This document shows, piece after piece, positions 9,598 through 17,636 of a stretch of 64,000 bases of DNA (position 1 is the first letter of the stretch; every line of letters starts with the position of its first letter). The notes under the pieces were generated by a model, which was not told the origin of the DNA, did not search any database, and saw nothing but the letters and a program-made list of their open reading frames with translations. The stretch covers positions 227,070-291,069 of the forward strand of contig MOYA01000002.1 in assembly GCA_001899315.1 (NCBI GenBank), given 5' to 3'. The DNA is from Candidatus Obscuribacter phosphatis. Lineage in GTDB: Bacteria > Cyanobacteriota > Vampirovibrionia > Obscuribacterales > Obscuribacteraceae. The translations under genes and the position numbers were made by a program.

Positions 9598-10046
9598 TGT
9601 CTCGGCTCCTGCAGCGGGTCTAGACTGTCATAGATGCAATTTAACTCTTGCTTGAGCTCGTTCATCAGCGCTTTGATTTCACGCTTTATAGACTGCTTGG
9701 TGGGAATCAGGTCAAGAAAAGCATTTTCGCCAAGCTGATGCTCGGTGAATTCGGCCTCTAATATCTTGCGGGCAAAAATTAGATAAAACCAGGCTTTGCA
9801 GCAGTGTTTCTCGGCTCTTTGCGGTTTGTCTAAGGCATAAAATCTCACTGCCTGCGTGAGCGCGGTGCGAGCGTTTTCGCACGATGTACTAACCAGTTCG
9901 CTTTGATGATAGTCGGCTCTAGCGTGTTCTTGCTCAACGTCAAAGAGAGTTTCTTCGGCCAAGACCATGGCCCTTAGTAATTTATCTTTGAACTTGGAAG
10001 AGCGGTCTATAGGCAAGACTTTATTTCCTGAGCTAGTTGACTGCAA
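9594..10046 (-). CDS. Small helical protein coupled to downstream gene
   Basis: Helical soluble protein of 124-179 residues depending on start. The certain part begins at the ATG at 9968 (MVLAEETLFDVEQ). The amphipathic sequence continues upstream without a break, so TTG at 10046 is given here; the open frame extends to TTG 10133. The longest version is disfavoured because it would run over the ribosome binding site and start of the divergent release-factor gene at 10117. Stop and next start overlap as ATGA. Function unknown. Confidence 0.5.
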   Translation of the reverse strand: MQSTSSGNKVLPIDRSSKFKDKLLRAMVLAEETLFDVEQEHARADYHQSELVSTSCENARTALTQAVRFYALDKPQRAEKHCCKAWFYLIFARKILEAEFTEHQLGENAFLDLIPTKQSIKREIKALMNELKQELNCIYDSLDPLQEPRQ

Positions 10047-10103
10047 TAAGTTTATCTCAAAGAGAGAGAAGTTATGTATACTGGCAATATTGCAAGTCGT
10101 GAC

Positions 10104-10108
10104 GGAGG
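10104..10108 (+). promoter_or_regulatory. Strong Shine-Dalgarno fixing the start of the RF-like gene
   Basis: GGAGG with 8-nt spacing to the ATG at 10117. It shows that translation is meant to begin in frame 1, the frame that meets a TAG at 10174-10176, and not in the frame that encodes the conserved release-factor sequence. Confidence 0.7.
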
Positions 10109-10116
10109 TAACGGTT

Positions 10117-10855
10117 ATGTCGAAAAATTGCAAAGATAAAATAGCCGGAAATCTGCACCAGTCCGGGCACCTTTAGCCTTATCATCGATATTCATGCAGG
10201 CGAAGGCGGGGCTGATGCGCGTTCCTTTGCTTTAGAGCTCTTGGGTGCTTATTGCAAGTATGCAGCACTGAATCACTTGCTTAGTGAAGTTGTCTATCAA
10301 TCAGAGTCTTCTTGGTCTCTCTGTATAACAGGGGAGCGCGCCCGCGCTTGCTTTGGCGACGAAGCCGGTAAGCATGTCGTACAGCGCGTTCCTGCCAGTG
10401 AGAGCCGCGGGCGCAGGCATACTTCGGTGGTGGCTGTGGCGATTCTGCCTCTCTCGAAAGAAACGGCAGCTTTTCGCTTGCCCGAACAAGATGTCGAGAT
10501 AAGCACCCAGAAAGGTCATGGTAAGGGTGGTCAGAACCAAAATAAAGTAGAGAGTGCTGTCAGGGTGATTCACAAACCTACCGGGCTTTCGGTCTTTATC
10601 AATGGCCGCGACCAGTATCGCAATAAGGTATTGGCTCTAGAAATCTTGACCGAGAAAGTAAGGGAGCGAGAAAGATGGCTGGCGCAGGAACACCTCAGGC
10701 AGCTCAAAGCTTGTCAGCTCGGAGACGGTGCCCGCAGTGGCAAGCGACGAACTTATAACTTCATCAATTCTTTCGTGCTTGATCATCTCTCTGGTTGCAA
10801 GACCACACGGGTGAAAGAAGTTATGTCTGGTCGCTTTGACCTGTTGAAAGGCTAG
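10117..10855 (+). CDS. Class I release-factor paralogue, read through a +1 frameshift
   Basis: Translation from ATG 10117 gives 19 codons (MSKNCKDKIA...SGHL) and then TAG at 10174-10176. A +1 slip at CTT-T joins this to frame 2, which begins SLIIDIHAGEGGADAR, the equivalent of the RF1/RF2 'RAGTGGDEA' segment. No ATG, GTG or TTG exists in frame 2 between its upstream stop (10142) and 10241, which is downstream of that conserved segment. The fused product is about 245 residues: codon-recognition loop 'VPASES' at residues about 91-96 (RF1 has VPATES; RF2 has SPF), catalytic GGQ at about 137-139, and the C-terminal 'RTYNF...VxDHxSG' region. The N-terminal helical domain 1 of RF1/RF2 is missing. 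It probably hydrolyses peptidyl-tRNA at stop codons or in ribosome rescue. It differs from PrfH in keeping the RF1-type loop. Confidence 0.8.
10166..10177 (+). promoter_or_regulatory. prfB-like +1 frameshift site with UAG
   Basis: The site reads GGG CAC CTT TAG C (with the GGC frame shifted by one). The E. coli prfB site is AGGGGG TAT CTT TGA C; here the G-run, the 3-nt spacer, the CUU slippery codon, the stop and the following C occupy the same positions. The G-run is shorter than in E. coli, so stimulation by anti-SD pairing would be weaker. The stop is UAG, the RF1-specific codon. Confidence 0.65.
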
Positions 10856-10897
10856 CCTGCCGTGGTTAGCTAAATCTGGTATAGCTCTTATGTCTGG

Positions 10898-11737
10898 CTA
10901 AACATTGGGTTTGACCAAGGCAGTCAGTTCTTCCTGACTGAGCGGGCTGACAAAGGTCAGGTCGGTGCCGGCGGCGGTGTACTGCACCACCGCTTGGCGC
11001 CCGATTTTTCCTTGTCTCAGCTTCTTGCCGTTTATCTCTATTTCGGTCGCCTGGGCAATGGTGATGGTGCCGCTCGGCGCCTGGTAGACATCTATGCAAT
11101 TGACTCTTTTATCTGTTTTAGATGTATAGCAAAGTCGAACTAGTTTATTGCCATCTTTCACTTGTACAAGATCGCTACCTGAAAGCTCAAAGCTGCCAAG
11201 CTTTGAGTCAAGTACCGCAAAGCCTGCCAGCTTGGTCATTTCATCACCGGCCTTGCGCCCCACAAAGTTTACCAAGCAGTCTTGGCAGTTGGTGTTGTCG
11301 GTATTATGGCTGGTGGCATCGACTATTTCTGCCAGTCTTTGTGCGGCTGCTTGCTCTTTCGCGTTAGAGCTTATTTTGCTGGAATTTGACTTTTCGGTTA
11401 GACTTTTGCCGTTTAAAAAGGCTAGCCCAGTTAAAGCAACTAAGATGGCAGCCATAGCCATGGTTATTGACTGTCGTCTTTTGCTGCGACCACTTTCTTT
11501 AGCCAGGGCGGCGCTTAAATTTTTCTCTAGATGGGCTGGTACTGGCTCTTTCTCGAGAATATTTTTTATGCCGGCTTTCACCGCAAGAAATTTATCCCAC
11601 TCTTCTCGGCAATGCGGACAAGAGTCTAGGTGACCCATCAGCTCGGCTGTTTCGCCGCTTGATAGCTCATTGTCTAGAGCTGCCCCGATCAGTTCGCGGC
11701 AGTTTCGGCAAGTCTCTCCCTGGCTGGAATTTTTCAT
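10898..11737 (-). CDS. Zinc-finger anti-sigma factor
   Basis: A 279-residue protein with an N-terminal zf-HC2 anti-sigma domain: CRNCRE near residue 12 and the zinc motif HLDSCPHC (HxxxCxxC) near residues 36-43. A transmembrane segment follows at about residues 92-110 (MAMAAILVALTGLAFL). The extracytoplasmic part has a CQDC pair and a beta-rich domain that could sense redox or envelope state. The start overlaps the stop of the sigma-factor gene by four bases (ATGA), the usual arrangement for an ECF sigma and its membrane inhibitor. Confidence 0.88.
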   Translation of the reverse strand: MKNSSQGETCRNCRELIGAALDNELSSGETAELMGHLDSCPHCREEWDKFLAVKAGIKNILEKEPVPAHLEKNLSAALAKESGRSKRRQSITMAMAAILVALTGLAFLNGKSLTEKSNSSKISSNAKEQAAAQRLAEIVDATSHNTDNTNCQDCLVNFVGRKAGDEMTKLAGFAVLDSKLGSFELSGSDLVQVKDGNKLVRLCYTSKTDKRVNCIDVYQAPSGTITIAQATEIEINGKKLRQGKIGRQAVVQYTAAGTDLTFVSPLSQEELTALVKPNV

Positions 11738-12321
11738 TTCTCTCCTCCAGCTTTCTCTCTGGTGGGGTCGCTACTCTCTTTATTCATTATTTCGAAAAGG
11801 GCATTTCTGGCTCGCGAAAGTCTGGACATAACTGTACCAATTGGAATTGAGAGCAAGTCGGCTATTTCTTTATAACTCAAGTCATTTACTTCTCTAAGCA
11901 AAAGCGGTGCTGCAAATTGCTCGGGTAGATTGGCGATGCCCCGCGCTAGCGCTTGGCTTTGTCTTTCTTGCTCATCCTTTTCGATTAATGCTGTCTCGGG
12001 GCTGTTGGCTGGGTCGGGCAATTGACTCAGTAAATCGCTTTCATCTTCAAGCGAAATTTCGCTCATGCCCGACCGGCGCAGGTGGTCTTTGATTGAATTT
12101 GCCAAAATGGTATACAACCAAGCGCGCGGATTGGAACCGCTGCGAAAACCGGCATAGGCGCGATATGCCTTGATGAAGGTGACTTGCACGAGGTCTTCAG
12201 CGTCTTCGCGTTTGTTCACTCTTAAGAGGGCAAATTGATAGAGTTCGCGTGAATATTGTTTGACCCAGTCATTTAGTACCGAATCGGCTGTATCTTTCTT
12301 TTTTTGGCCGAATGCAAACAT
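11734..12321 (-). CDS. ECF-type RNA polymerase sigma factor
   Basis: A 195-residue sigma-70 family protein of the ECF (RpoE-like) group. Region 2 is at residues about 20-90 (YQFALLRVNKREDAEDLVQ; FRSGSNPRAWLYTI) and region 4 at about 130-180 (LPEQFAAPLLLREVNDLSY; GTVMSRLSRAR). The intervening linker is acidic. It is followed by its probable anti-sigma factor. The next genes (MsrBA and the CKGK-repeat protein) are plausible members of its regulon, but only by position. Confidence 0.92.
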   Translation of the reverse strand: MFAFGQKKKDTADSVLNDWVKQYSRELYQFALLRVNKREDAEDLVQVTFIKAYRAYAGFRSGSNPRAWLYTILANSIKDHLRRSGMSEISLEDESDLLSQLPDPANSPETALIEKDEQERQSQALARGIANLPEQFAAPLLLREVNDLSYKEIADLLSIPIGTVMSRLSRARNALFEIMNKESSDPTREKAGGEK

Positions 12322-12347
12322 TATTATCGCAATTACTCAAGTAGCTC

Positions 12348-13460
12348 TCAGTGTCTTTTCTTAGGACGATAGTGACAGCCTTGACCCGGGTGCTTGGCAA
12401 AGTAGTCTTGGTGATACTCTTCCGCCGAATAGAAGTTGGTCAATGGTTCTAGACTTGTGACTATCTTGCCCGGCATTTGCTTTTGCTCTTCGGCGATGGC
12501 TGCCTTTACAACCTCAAGCTCTTTTGCATCATTGTAGAATATCGCCGACCTGTACTGATCACCAATATCGGGACCTTGGCGGTTGAGAGTGGTCGGATCG
12601 TGCAAGTCGAGAAATTCTTTGGTGAGCTGCTTCAAGCTGGTTTTGGTGGGGTCGAAGACTACCCTCACAGCCTCGGCGTGACCGGTTGTATGTGAGCATA
12701 CATCTTCATATGTAGGATCTTGTTTCTTTCCTCCTGTATAACCAACTGTGGTATCAAGTACGCCGGGCAGTTCTTTGAAGGCTTGTTCGACACCCCAAAA
12801 GCAGCCGCCGGCAAAGTAGGCAACATCGTGACCTTTCTTGCGCTCGATGGCATCAGTTTCTTTGTTATAGACCGAATCTTCTGCAGCCCGCGCCTGAGCC
12901 TGAGCAAGTTTTCTGCCTTCATTTTCTTTGGCGCTGGCTATTAGAGCTTCTTTTTTGAAGTCTAAAGAAGCGGAGTTGATGCAATATCTCAGTCCGGTAG
13001 GTGCCGGACCGTCATTGAAAACATGCCCTAGATGCGAGCCGCAGTTGGAACAGACCACTTCGTCTCTTTCCATGCCGTAGCTCATATCTTTCTCTACAGT
13101 GACGCCTTTGTCGGCTGCCGGTTTATAAAATGACGGCCAACCAGTGCCCGAATCAAATTTAGTGTCTGAAGAGAAAAGCGGCTCGCCGCAGCCTACACAT
13201 ATATAGGTACCTTTATCGTGGTTGTTCCAGTATTTGCCTGTAAAGGCGCGCTCGGTACCTTTCTCTCTGGCTACATGGTATTGTTCGGGGCTTAGTTTTT
13301 TGCGCCATTCGGCGTCGCTCATTTTCATTTTATTTGTTTGGGGCTCACTGTTTGCGGCGGGGCTGTCTTTGGCTGTGACATGAGAAGCACTGCAGCCCGA
13401 CAGGGCGAGGCTGAAGACCAGGGCTAGAATGGTCGGCGAATTCGATTCTTTGGTTCTCAT
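12348..13460 (-). CDS. msrBA: MsrB-MsrA fusion methionine sulfoxide reductase lipoprotein
   Basis: A bifunctional enzyme reducing both R- and S-methionine sulfoxide. The order is a lipoprotein signal with lipobox (LALSGC, Cys near residue 23), MsrB, linker, MsrA. MsrB shows zinc pairs CVGC and CSNC and catalytic Cys in RYCINS; MsrA shows catalytic Cys in GGCFWG and the C-terminal GCHYRP Cys. MsrB-first order is the reverse of Neisseria PilB. The start at 13460 is chosen because AGGGA lies 5 nt upstream; ATGs at 13463 and 13478 are alternatives. It should protect envelope proteins. It is divergent from the CKGK-repeat gene. Confidence 0.93.
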   Translation of the reverse strand: MRTKESNSPTILALVFSLALSGCSASHVTAKDSPAANSEPQTNKMKMSDAEWRKKLSPEQYHVAREKGTERAFTGKYWNNHDKGTYICVGCGEPLFSSDTKFDSGTGWPSFYKPAADKGVTVEKDMSYGMERDEVVCSNCGSHLGHVFNDGPAPTGLRYCINSASLDFKKEALIASAKENEGRKLAQAQARAAEDSVYNKETDAIERKKGHDVAYFAGGCFWGVEQAFKELPGVLDTTVGYTGGKKQDPTYEDVCSHTTGHAEAVRVVFDPTKTSLKQLTKEFLDLHDPTTLNRQGPDIGDQYRSAIFYNDAKELEVVKAAIAEEQKQMPGKIVTSLEPLTNFYSAEEYHQDYFAKHPGQGCHYRPKKRH

Positions 13461-13519
13461 CATTTTCCCTGCGTTCATTTAGGGGTTCAATCTAATAGTG
13501 TATACGTCCGGCATTTTGA

Positions 13520-13555
13520 TTTATTCCAAAAAATTATTGCCAATTTGGGAATAAA
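13520..13555. promoter_or_regulatory. Inverted repeat between msrBA and the CKGK gene
   Basis: TTTATTCC, about 20 nt, GGAATAAA, extended inward by AAA/TTT with one extra G. It lies in the shared upstream region of two divergent genes and contains the octamer GGGAATAA also found at 17637. A dimeric regulator operator is a reasonable reading. Confidence 0.4.
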
Positions 13556-13620
13556 TCACTTTCACCGCTCGTTTCAGTTTATGTGAGGCTTTGCCTCGGA
13601 CAGAAATGAGGAGATATTAA

Positions 13621-14103
13621 ATGCAAGACAAAGCTAAGTCTAAACTGGCTGCTGCCATAGCTGTCGGTCTGGGTCTTTCCCTAAGTTCAGCCGCCCGCGC
13701 CGGTGGTATTGAAAGTGGTAATGCCGCTCCAAAATCGGCGGCATCTAGTTTGTCGAGCAAGATCCTGCTTGCTCAAGCTGTCGACGACAAGTCTCAGCGC
13801 GGTGTAGAAGCCGGTTGCAAGGGCAAAGAAGGCTCCTGCAAGGGCAAAGAAGGCTCTTGTAAGGGCAAAGAAGGCTCCTGCAAGGGCAAAGAAGGCTCTT
13901 GTAAGGGCAAAGAAGGCTCCTGCAAGGGCAAAGAAGGCTCATGTAAGGGCAAAGAGGGCTCCTGTAAGGGCAAAGAAGGCTCCTGTAAGGGTAAAGAAGG
14001 CTCATGTAAGGGCAAAGAAGGCTCCTGCAAGGGCAAAGAAGGCTCTTGTAAGGGCAAAGAAGGCTCCTGCAAGGGCAAAGAGGGCTCCTGCAAGGGCAAA
14101 TAA
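13621..14103 (+). CDS. Secreted CKGK-repeat protein, RiPP metallophore-like
   Basis: A 160-residue protein with a signal peptide (MQDKAKSKLAAAIAVGLGLSL... ARAGG), a short linker, and 14 CKGK units spaced as GSCKGKE heptads to the C-terminus (13813-14100). Composition is almost only Gly, Ser, Cys, Lys and Glu. Signal peptide plus C-terminal EGxC repeats resemble the HvfA/bufferin class, whose EGKCG cysteines are modified by DUF692-type MNIO enzymes to bind metals. No modifying enzyme is encoded in this window, so that assignment is tentative; a free-thiol metal or oxidant buffer is the alternative. GAGGAG precedes the ATG. Units differ only at synonymous positions. Confidence 0.75.
   Translation: MQDKAKSKLAAAIAVGLGLSLSSAARAGGIESGNAAPKSAASSLSSKILLAQAVDDKSQRGVEAGCKGKEGSCKGKEGSCKGKEGSCKGKEGSCKGKEGSCKGKEGSCKGKEGSCKGKEGSCKGKEGSCKGKEGSCKGKEGSCKGKEGSCKGKEGSCKGK
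13813..14100 (+). repeat. Tandem 21-bp coding repeat, 14 units
   Basis: Each unit encodes GSCKGKE; the first begins with Gly only and the last lacks Glu. Third-position differences (TGC/TGT, TCC/TCT/TCA, GAA/GAG) show a partial 42-bp higher-order pattern, as expected from unequal exchange followed by selection to keep the peptide. Confidence 0.9.
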
Positions 14104-14167
14104 TTTTCAAGCCTGCCCAGGCATGAGGGTGATTGGGGGAGCTTTGCTTGTTTCGGGTGAAGCTTCC

Positions 14168-14704
14168 CTAGCTCACTTTTGACTTCATTTCTTGCCATTC
14201 GCTGCGCAGAATGCTGCCTATGGCGCAATCTAACTTGCGCTCTCTTACGGTCATAAAGCTTCGCAATCTGCCTTCACTGGTGATGCCTGCCTGTCGCCAC
14301 TGCTTTTGCACAATTTCATTGTCGGCGGCTGTAATAGCCTGCACTCTAAAGCAGTTTTGACTTTCGAAAATCAAATCAATAATTTGCCTAAGAAAGTCTA
14401 GACCAAGACCTTTGTTCCGATACTCTTTATCCAGCACCCGTCCAAATTCAAGATGGTCTTCATAGCGATCACAGCGCCAGAAATGTGCATAGCCGAGCTT
14501 GGCTCCATCAGCTCTTTCGTATAGATAGAACCATTCTTCCGGACCAAGCAAGCTTGTTTTGTCGAAGCGCTCCTGCCAGTCGCTAAGGTTATGATCTTCC
14601 GCCTCTACATAAGCACCTAGCTGTTCTATATCGCTAGTCCAACGCAATAAATCAGGCAGATCTTGGCGTTCAAACTTTCGCAGACGCGCTTGCAAGTCAA
14701 CCAC
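14168..14704 (-). CDS. GNAT N-acetyltransferase (RimJ/RimL type)
   Basis: A 178-residue acetyl-CoA-dependent transferase of the GNAT fold with the acetyl-CoA loop RNKGLG near residue 97 preceded by the beta4 strand (DHLEFGRVL). It resembles RimJ/L-like enzymes acting on amino groups. The GTG start lies inside the end of the upstream alpha-oxoamine synthase gene (8-nt overlap), so the two are translationally coupled. In this context it could acylate an aminoketone or amino acid product of the operon, which is inference. Confidence 0.82.
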   Translation of the reverse strand: MVDLQARLRKFERQDLPDLLRWTSDIEQLGAYVEAEDHNLSDWQERFDKTSLLGPEEWFYLYERADGAKLGYAHFWRCDRYEDHLEFGRVLDKEYRNKGLGLDFLRQIIDLIFESQNCFRVQAITAADNEIVQKQWRQAGITSEGRLRSFMTVRERKLDCAIGSILRSEWQEMKSKVS

Positions 14705-15974
14705 CCGCCTTTGCTGCCAGCGGTGTCAGGGGCGCTTTCTGTTTGTTGAGATAATCTCTAATTTGAGAGAAAGCACTAATCAAGTTATCGACTTCGTCTT
14801 CTTCGTTGCTGGCTGTGATTGTGATGCGCAGAGTTTCGTCGCCCCTTCTTACCATCGGATAGGGCGCCAGTGTGATGAGAATGCCGTTATCCCAGAGAAT
14901 TTGCGATGCCTTTACCAAATGTTCGGTGTCGCCAATCCAAACCGAGACGATTGGGAAGTTAGTATCGTTATCTATATAAAAGCCTAAGCCTCGTAGACCT
15001 TTGATGGCGCGGTCGGTGAGCCGATAGAGTTTTTTACGCAGAGAGTCACCGCGACTCTCGTTGACTGCCAGGGCTGCAATCAAGCTTTGCAGCGAGGCGG
15101 TGGGGCAGGGACCGGACAGGTCATAGGGTGTGGCATAAGCTTTGAAAAAGCTCTTTAGGTTAGGGCTGCAAGATATGAAAGCAGCCAGTGATGAATAGGC
15201 TTTAGACAAACCACCCAGGTAGAGTACATTGTCATAATTCCAGTCGAAATGGCGTACAACGCCATTGCCCTTGTAGCCGTATGGTAAGTTCGCATCGGGT
15301 CTTTCACCCACGACGCCCCAGCCATGGGCATCGTCCACATAGACAATGGCATCGTATTGGGCTGCCAATTTAGAGAGAGTCGGAATATCAGCATAATTGC
15401 CGGTCATGCTGTAGGCGCCGTCCACCAGAATCATTTTTTTGCGATTATCTTTGTTCTCTCTTAGCAGAGTTTCAAGCTGATTCATATCGCCGTGGTTGAA
15501 GCTCTTCAGTTTGGCACCGCTGTCTCTCGCCATTTTGGCTGCTTCATACATAGTCATGTGGGCTTGTTTGTCTAGAAACATAATTCCATCATTGCCCATC
15601 ATGGCAGGGATGACGCCGATATGAATGAGCGTCACCGTGGGTAGTATCAGTGTCTCTTCGGCGCCGATAAGATTGGCTAAAAGCTCTTCCGCTTGCACAT
15701 ACAAAGATGGGCTCGCAACTAAGCGGCACCAGCTGGGATGGACCCCCCATTTTTTGAGAGCCGGTTCAATCGATTCGATAATTTCATTGTCTAGATCAAA
15801 ACCTAGATAGTTGCATGAGGCAAAGTCGGCGAACCATTTGTCGCCAAACTTGATCTTGCGCCCGTCGATTGCCTTGGCTTCGGCATCGAACATTGGACTG
15901 GCTTCGAGAACCGACCTGATATCAGACCTCTGTCCTTGCAAGTTAGCTTCAATCAGTTTGTCAAAAATTCCCAT
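14697..15974 (-). CDS. Alpha-oxoamine synthase family PLP enzyme
   Basis: A 425-residue fold-type I PLP enzyme related to 8-amino-7-oxononanoate synthase, glycine C-acetyltransferase and serine palmitoyltransferase. Visible motifs are the substrate loop after 'FASCNYLGF', the cofactor Asp-His motif VDDAHGWG, and the Schiff-base Lys in GGLSKAYS. Such enzymes condense an amino acid with an acyl thioester and release CO2. It follows the adenylation gene by about 13 nt. No biotin genes are nearby, so BioF is not assumed; CqsA-like aminoketone formation is another possibility. Confidence 0.85.
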   Translation of the reverse strand: MGIFDKLIEANLQGQRSDIRSVLEASPMFDAEAKAIDGRKIKFGDKWFADFASCNYLGFDLDNEIIESIEPALKKWGVHPSWCRLVASPSLYVQAEELLANLIGAEETLILPTVTLIHIGVIPAMMGNDGIMFLDKQAHMTMYEAAKMARDSGAKLKSFNHGDMNQLETLLRENKDNRKKMILVDGAYSMTGNYADIPTLSKLAAQYDAIVYVDDAHGWGVVGERPDANLPYGYKGNGVVRHFDWNYDNVLYLGGLSKAYSSLAAFISCSPNLKSFFKAYATPYDLSGPCPTASLQSLIAALAVNESRGDSLRKKLYRLTDRAIKGLRGLGFYIDNDTNFPIVSVWIGDTEHLVKASQILWDNGILITLAPYPMVRRGDETLRITITASNEEDEVDNLISAFSQIRDYLNKQKAPLTPLAAKAGG

Positions 15975-15987
15975 GGTTTCTCCCGAT

Positions 15988-17589
15988 TTAGTTCTTTCTC
16001 GCGCTTAGTTCTTGTGAAAGTCCGACTCTATCTATTTTGCCCGTAGATGTCTTGGGCAGCTCGCGCCGCAAAATATATTCGGCAGGCAGCATATAGCTTG
16101 GCAGCTTCTCTTTTAATTCTTCTTCCAACAGCTCTTTAGATATTTTGTTTTGGCTTGAGACTATAAAAGCATGCAGTGTATTGCTGTACTTTTCGTGTGG
16201 AATGGCTATAACTGCTATTTCATCGACGCCGTCGATACTGCTGATGGCTGCTTCCACTTCTCCAATTTCTACTCTATAGCCGCGCGTCTTCACCATACTG
16301 TCGGCTCGTCCGTGGTAAACAATATTGCCGTCTTCAAGAAAGCGACCAAGGTCGCCTGTGCGGCAGCAAAGAGTGGGATAGTTATGGAATGGACTTTGAA
16401 TCAATCTTTCTCTGGTTCTCTCCGGGTCATTGAAATAGCCGGCAAAGACCGTGCCTCCTCTGATGAGAATCTCACCGATTTGACCAGGGGCAACCGGTTT
16501 TAGATCTTCATCGACTATAAAGGCCTCAGTATCGTGCACCACTTTGCCTATCGGTACCGAATCCCAATCTGGCTTTATGTCTTGGGGTCCATAAAGATGA
16601 TAATAGGTGACGATATTGGTCTCGGTCGGTCCATAGATATTTGATATTTGAGTATGGGGTAGTGCCTGAGCCAATTTGCGCAGATAAGGCAGGGGGAAGG
16701 GTTCACCGGCGTAGAGCAGTAAGCGCAGGTCGGGCAGCCCACGCTCTAAGTCGCCTTTCGAAAGCCAGCCTATATAAGTGGACGGCACAGTGTAGATAAT
16801 GCTGGCCTTTTCTTCTCTCATAAAGTTGAGCACGGCGGTTGGCTCTTTGCTGCTGTCCAAGGGGGCAATAAGCAGTGTGGCACCGGCGGCGAAAGTCGAG
16901 AAAATATCAAAGACCGAGAGGTCAAACTGCAAGGGGGCGCGGTTGAAGACTCTGTCTTTTTCAGTCAGCTTAAATTCTCTCTGCATCCAATCTATAAAGG
17001 TAAAGGCATTGCGGTGGGTGATCATGATGCCTTTAGGGCTGCCGGTCGAGCCCGATGTATAGAGAATGTAAGCGATATCGTCCGCCAAAGTGTTTTGGCA
17101 AGTTGAGTGAGAAAATGGCTGTGCAAGTATCTCTCGGGTGCTTAGGATTTTGCCGTCGGCTTTATTTGGCATTTTGTCGTCGAGGCAAACAAGCTTTTTG
17201 ATGCCGAATTCTCTCAGGGCTAATGCGGTTGCTTCAAACTCAGAGTCATAGAAAAGCACTTCGATACCGGCTCTTTCGATGACTGAGCCAAGCCATTTTG
17301 CCGGTGCCAGGGTATTGAGGGGCACATAGACAACGCCTGCTCTAAGGGCGCCAATCATGAGGGTGATTGCTTCTTTGCGCACTCGCGAGAGAATACCCAC
17401 CGGTTTAGCTTCGCCTTTTGCCGCGCCCGCCTGTTTGTGGCAGTTCTGCTCAATAAAATGAGAGCAGTAAGCTTGGGCTTCTTGGTCTATTTCTCGATAA
17501 GTGAAAGACTGCTTGCCTTGTCTTATCGCCTCGCTATCAGGTCTAGTGCTAAAAGTCTGGTCTATAAAATGTTGGATGAGATACTTCAT
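15988..17589 (-). CDS. Stand-alone amino-acid adenylation enzyme
   Basis: A 533-residue ANL-superfamily ligase of the NRPS A-domain/DltA type. Core motifs seen in order: A3 YTSGSTGSPKG, A4 region FDLSVFDIF with the Asp that normally binds the amino group, A5 NIYGPTETN, A7 CRTGDLG, A8 GRADSMVKTRGYRVEIGEVE and A10 Lys in TSTGKIDR. No carrier-protein or condensation domain is attached and no free carrier protein is seen nearby. It is first in a three-gene operon with the oxoamine synthase and GNAT. The Asp suggests an amino acid substrate rather than a fatty acid. Confidence 0.88.
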   Translation of the reverse strand: MKYLIQHFIDQTFSTRPDSEAIRQGKQSFTYREIDQEAQAYCSHFIEQNCHKQAGAAKGEAKPVGILSRVRKEAITLMIGALRAGVVYVPLNTLAPAKWLGSVIERAGIEVLFYDSEFEATALALREFGIKKLVCLDDKMPNKADGKILSTREILAQPFSHSTCQNTLADDIAYILYTSGSTGSPKGIMITHRNAFTFIDWMQREFKLTEKDRVFNRAPLQFDLSVFDIFSTFAAGATLLIAPLDSSKEPTAVLNFMREEKASIIYTVPSTYIGWLSKGDLERGLPDLRLLLYAGEPFPLPYLRKLAQALPHTQISNIYGPTETNIVTYYHLYGPQDIKPDWDSVPIGKVVHDTEAFIVDEDLKPVAPGQIGEILIRGGTVFAGYFNDPERTRERLIQSPFHNYPTLCCRTGDLGRFLEDGNIVYHGRADSMVKTRGYRVEIGEVEAAISSIDGVDEIAVIAIPHEKYSNTLHAFIVSSQNKISKELLEEELKEKLPSYMLPAEYILRRELPKTSTGKIDRVGLSQELSARKN

Positions 17590-17636
17590 TAATCTTGCTT
17601 TGTTTGGTTTATTGCCGCTTCGTCATTCTTTATGCA

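Noticed and set aside
10241-10855. Release-factor-like gene starting at TTG 10241 (simple start, no frameshift)
   Set aside because: This start would remove the conserved HAGEGGADA segment, has no ribosome binding site, and leaves the GGAGG-ATG at 10117 unexplained.
13813-14100. CRISPR array
   Set aside because: Units are contiguous 21-bp repeats without spacers and code for GSCKGKE.
13794-14228. Minus-strand ORFs with repeated LPLQEPS or LCPCRS units
   Set aside because: They mirror the 21-bp repeat of the + strand gene, which has the signal peptide and ribosome binding site.
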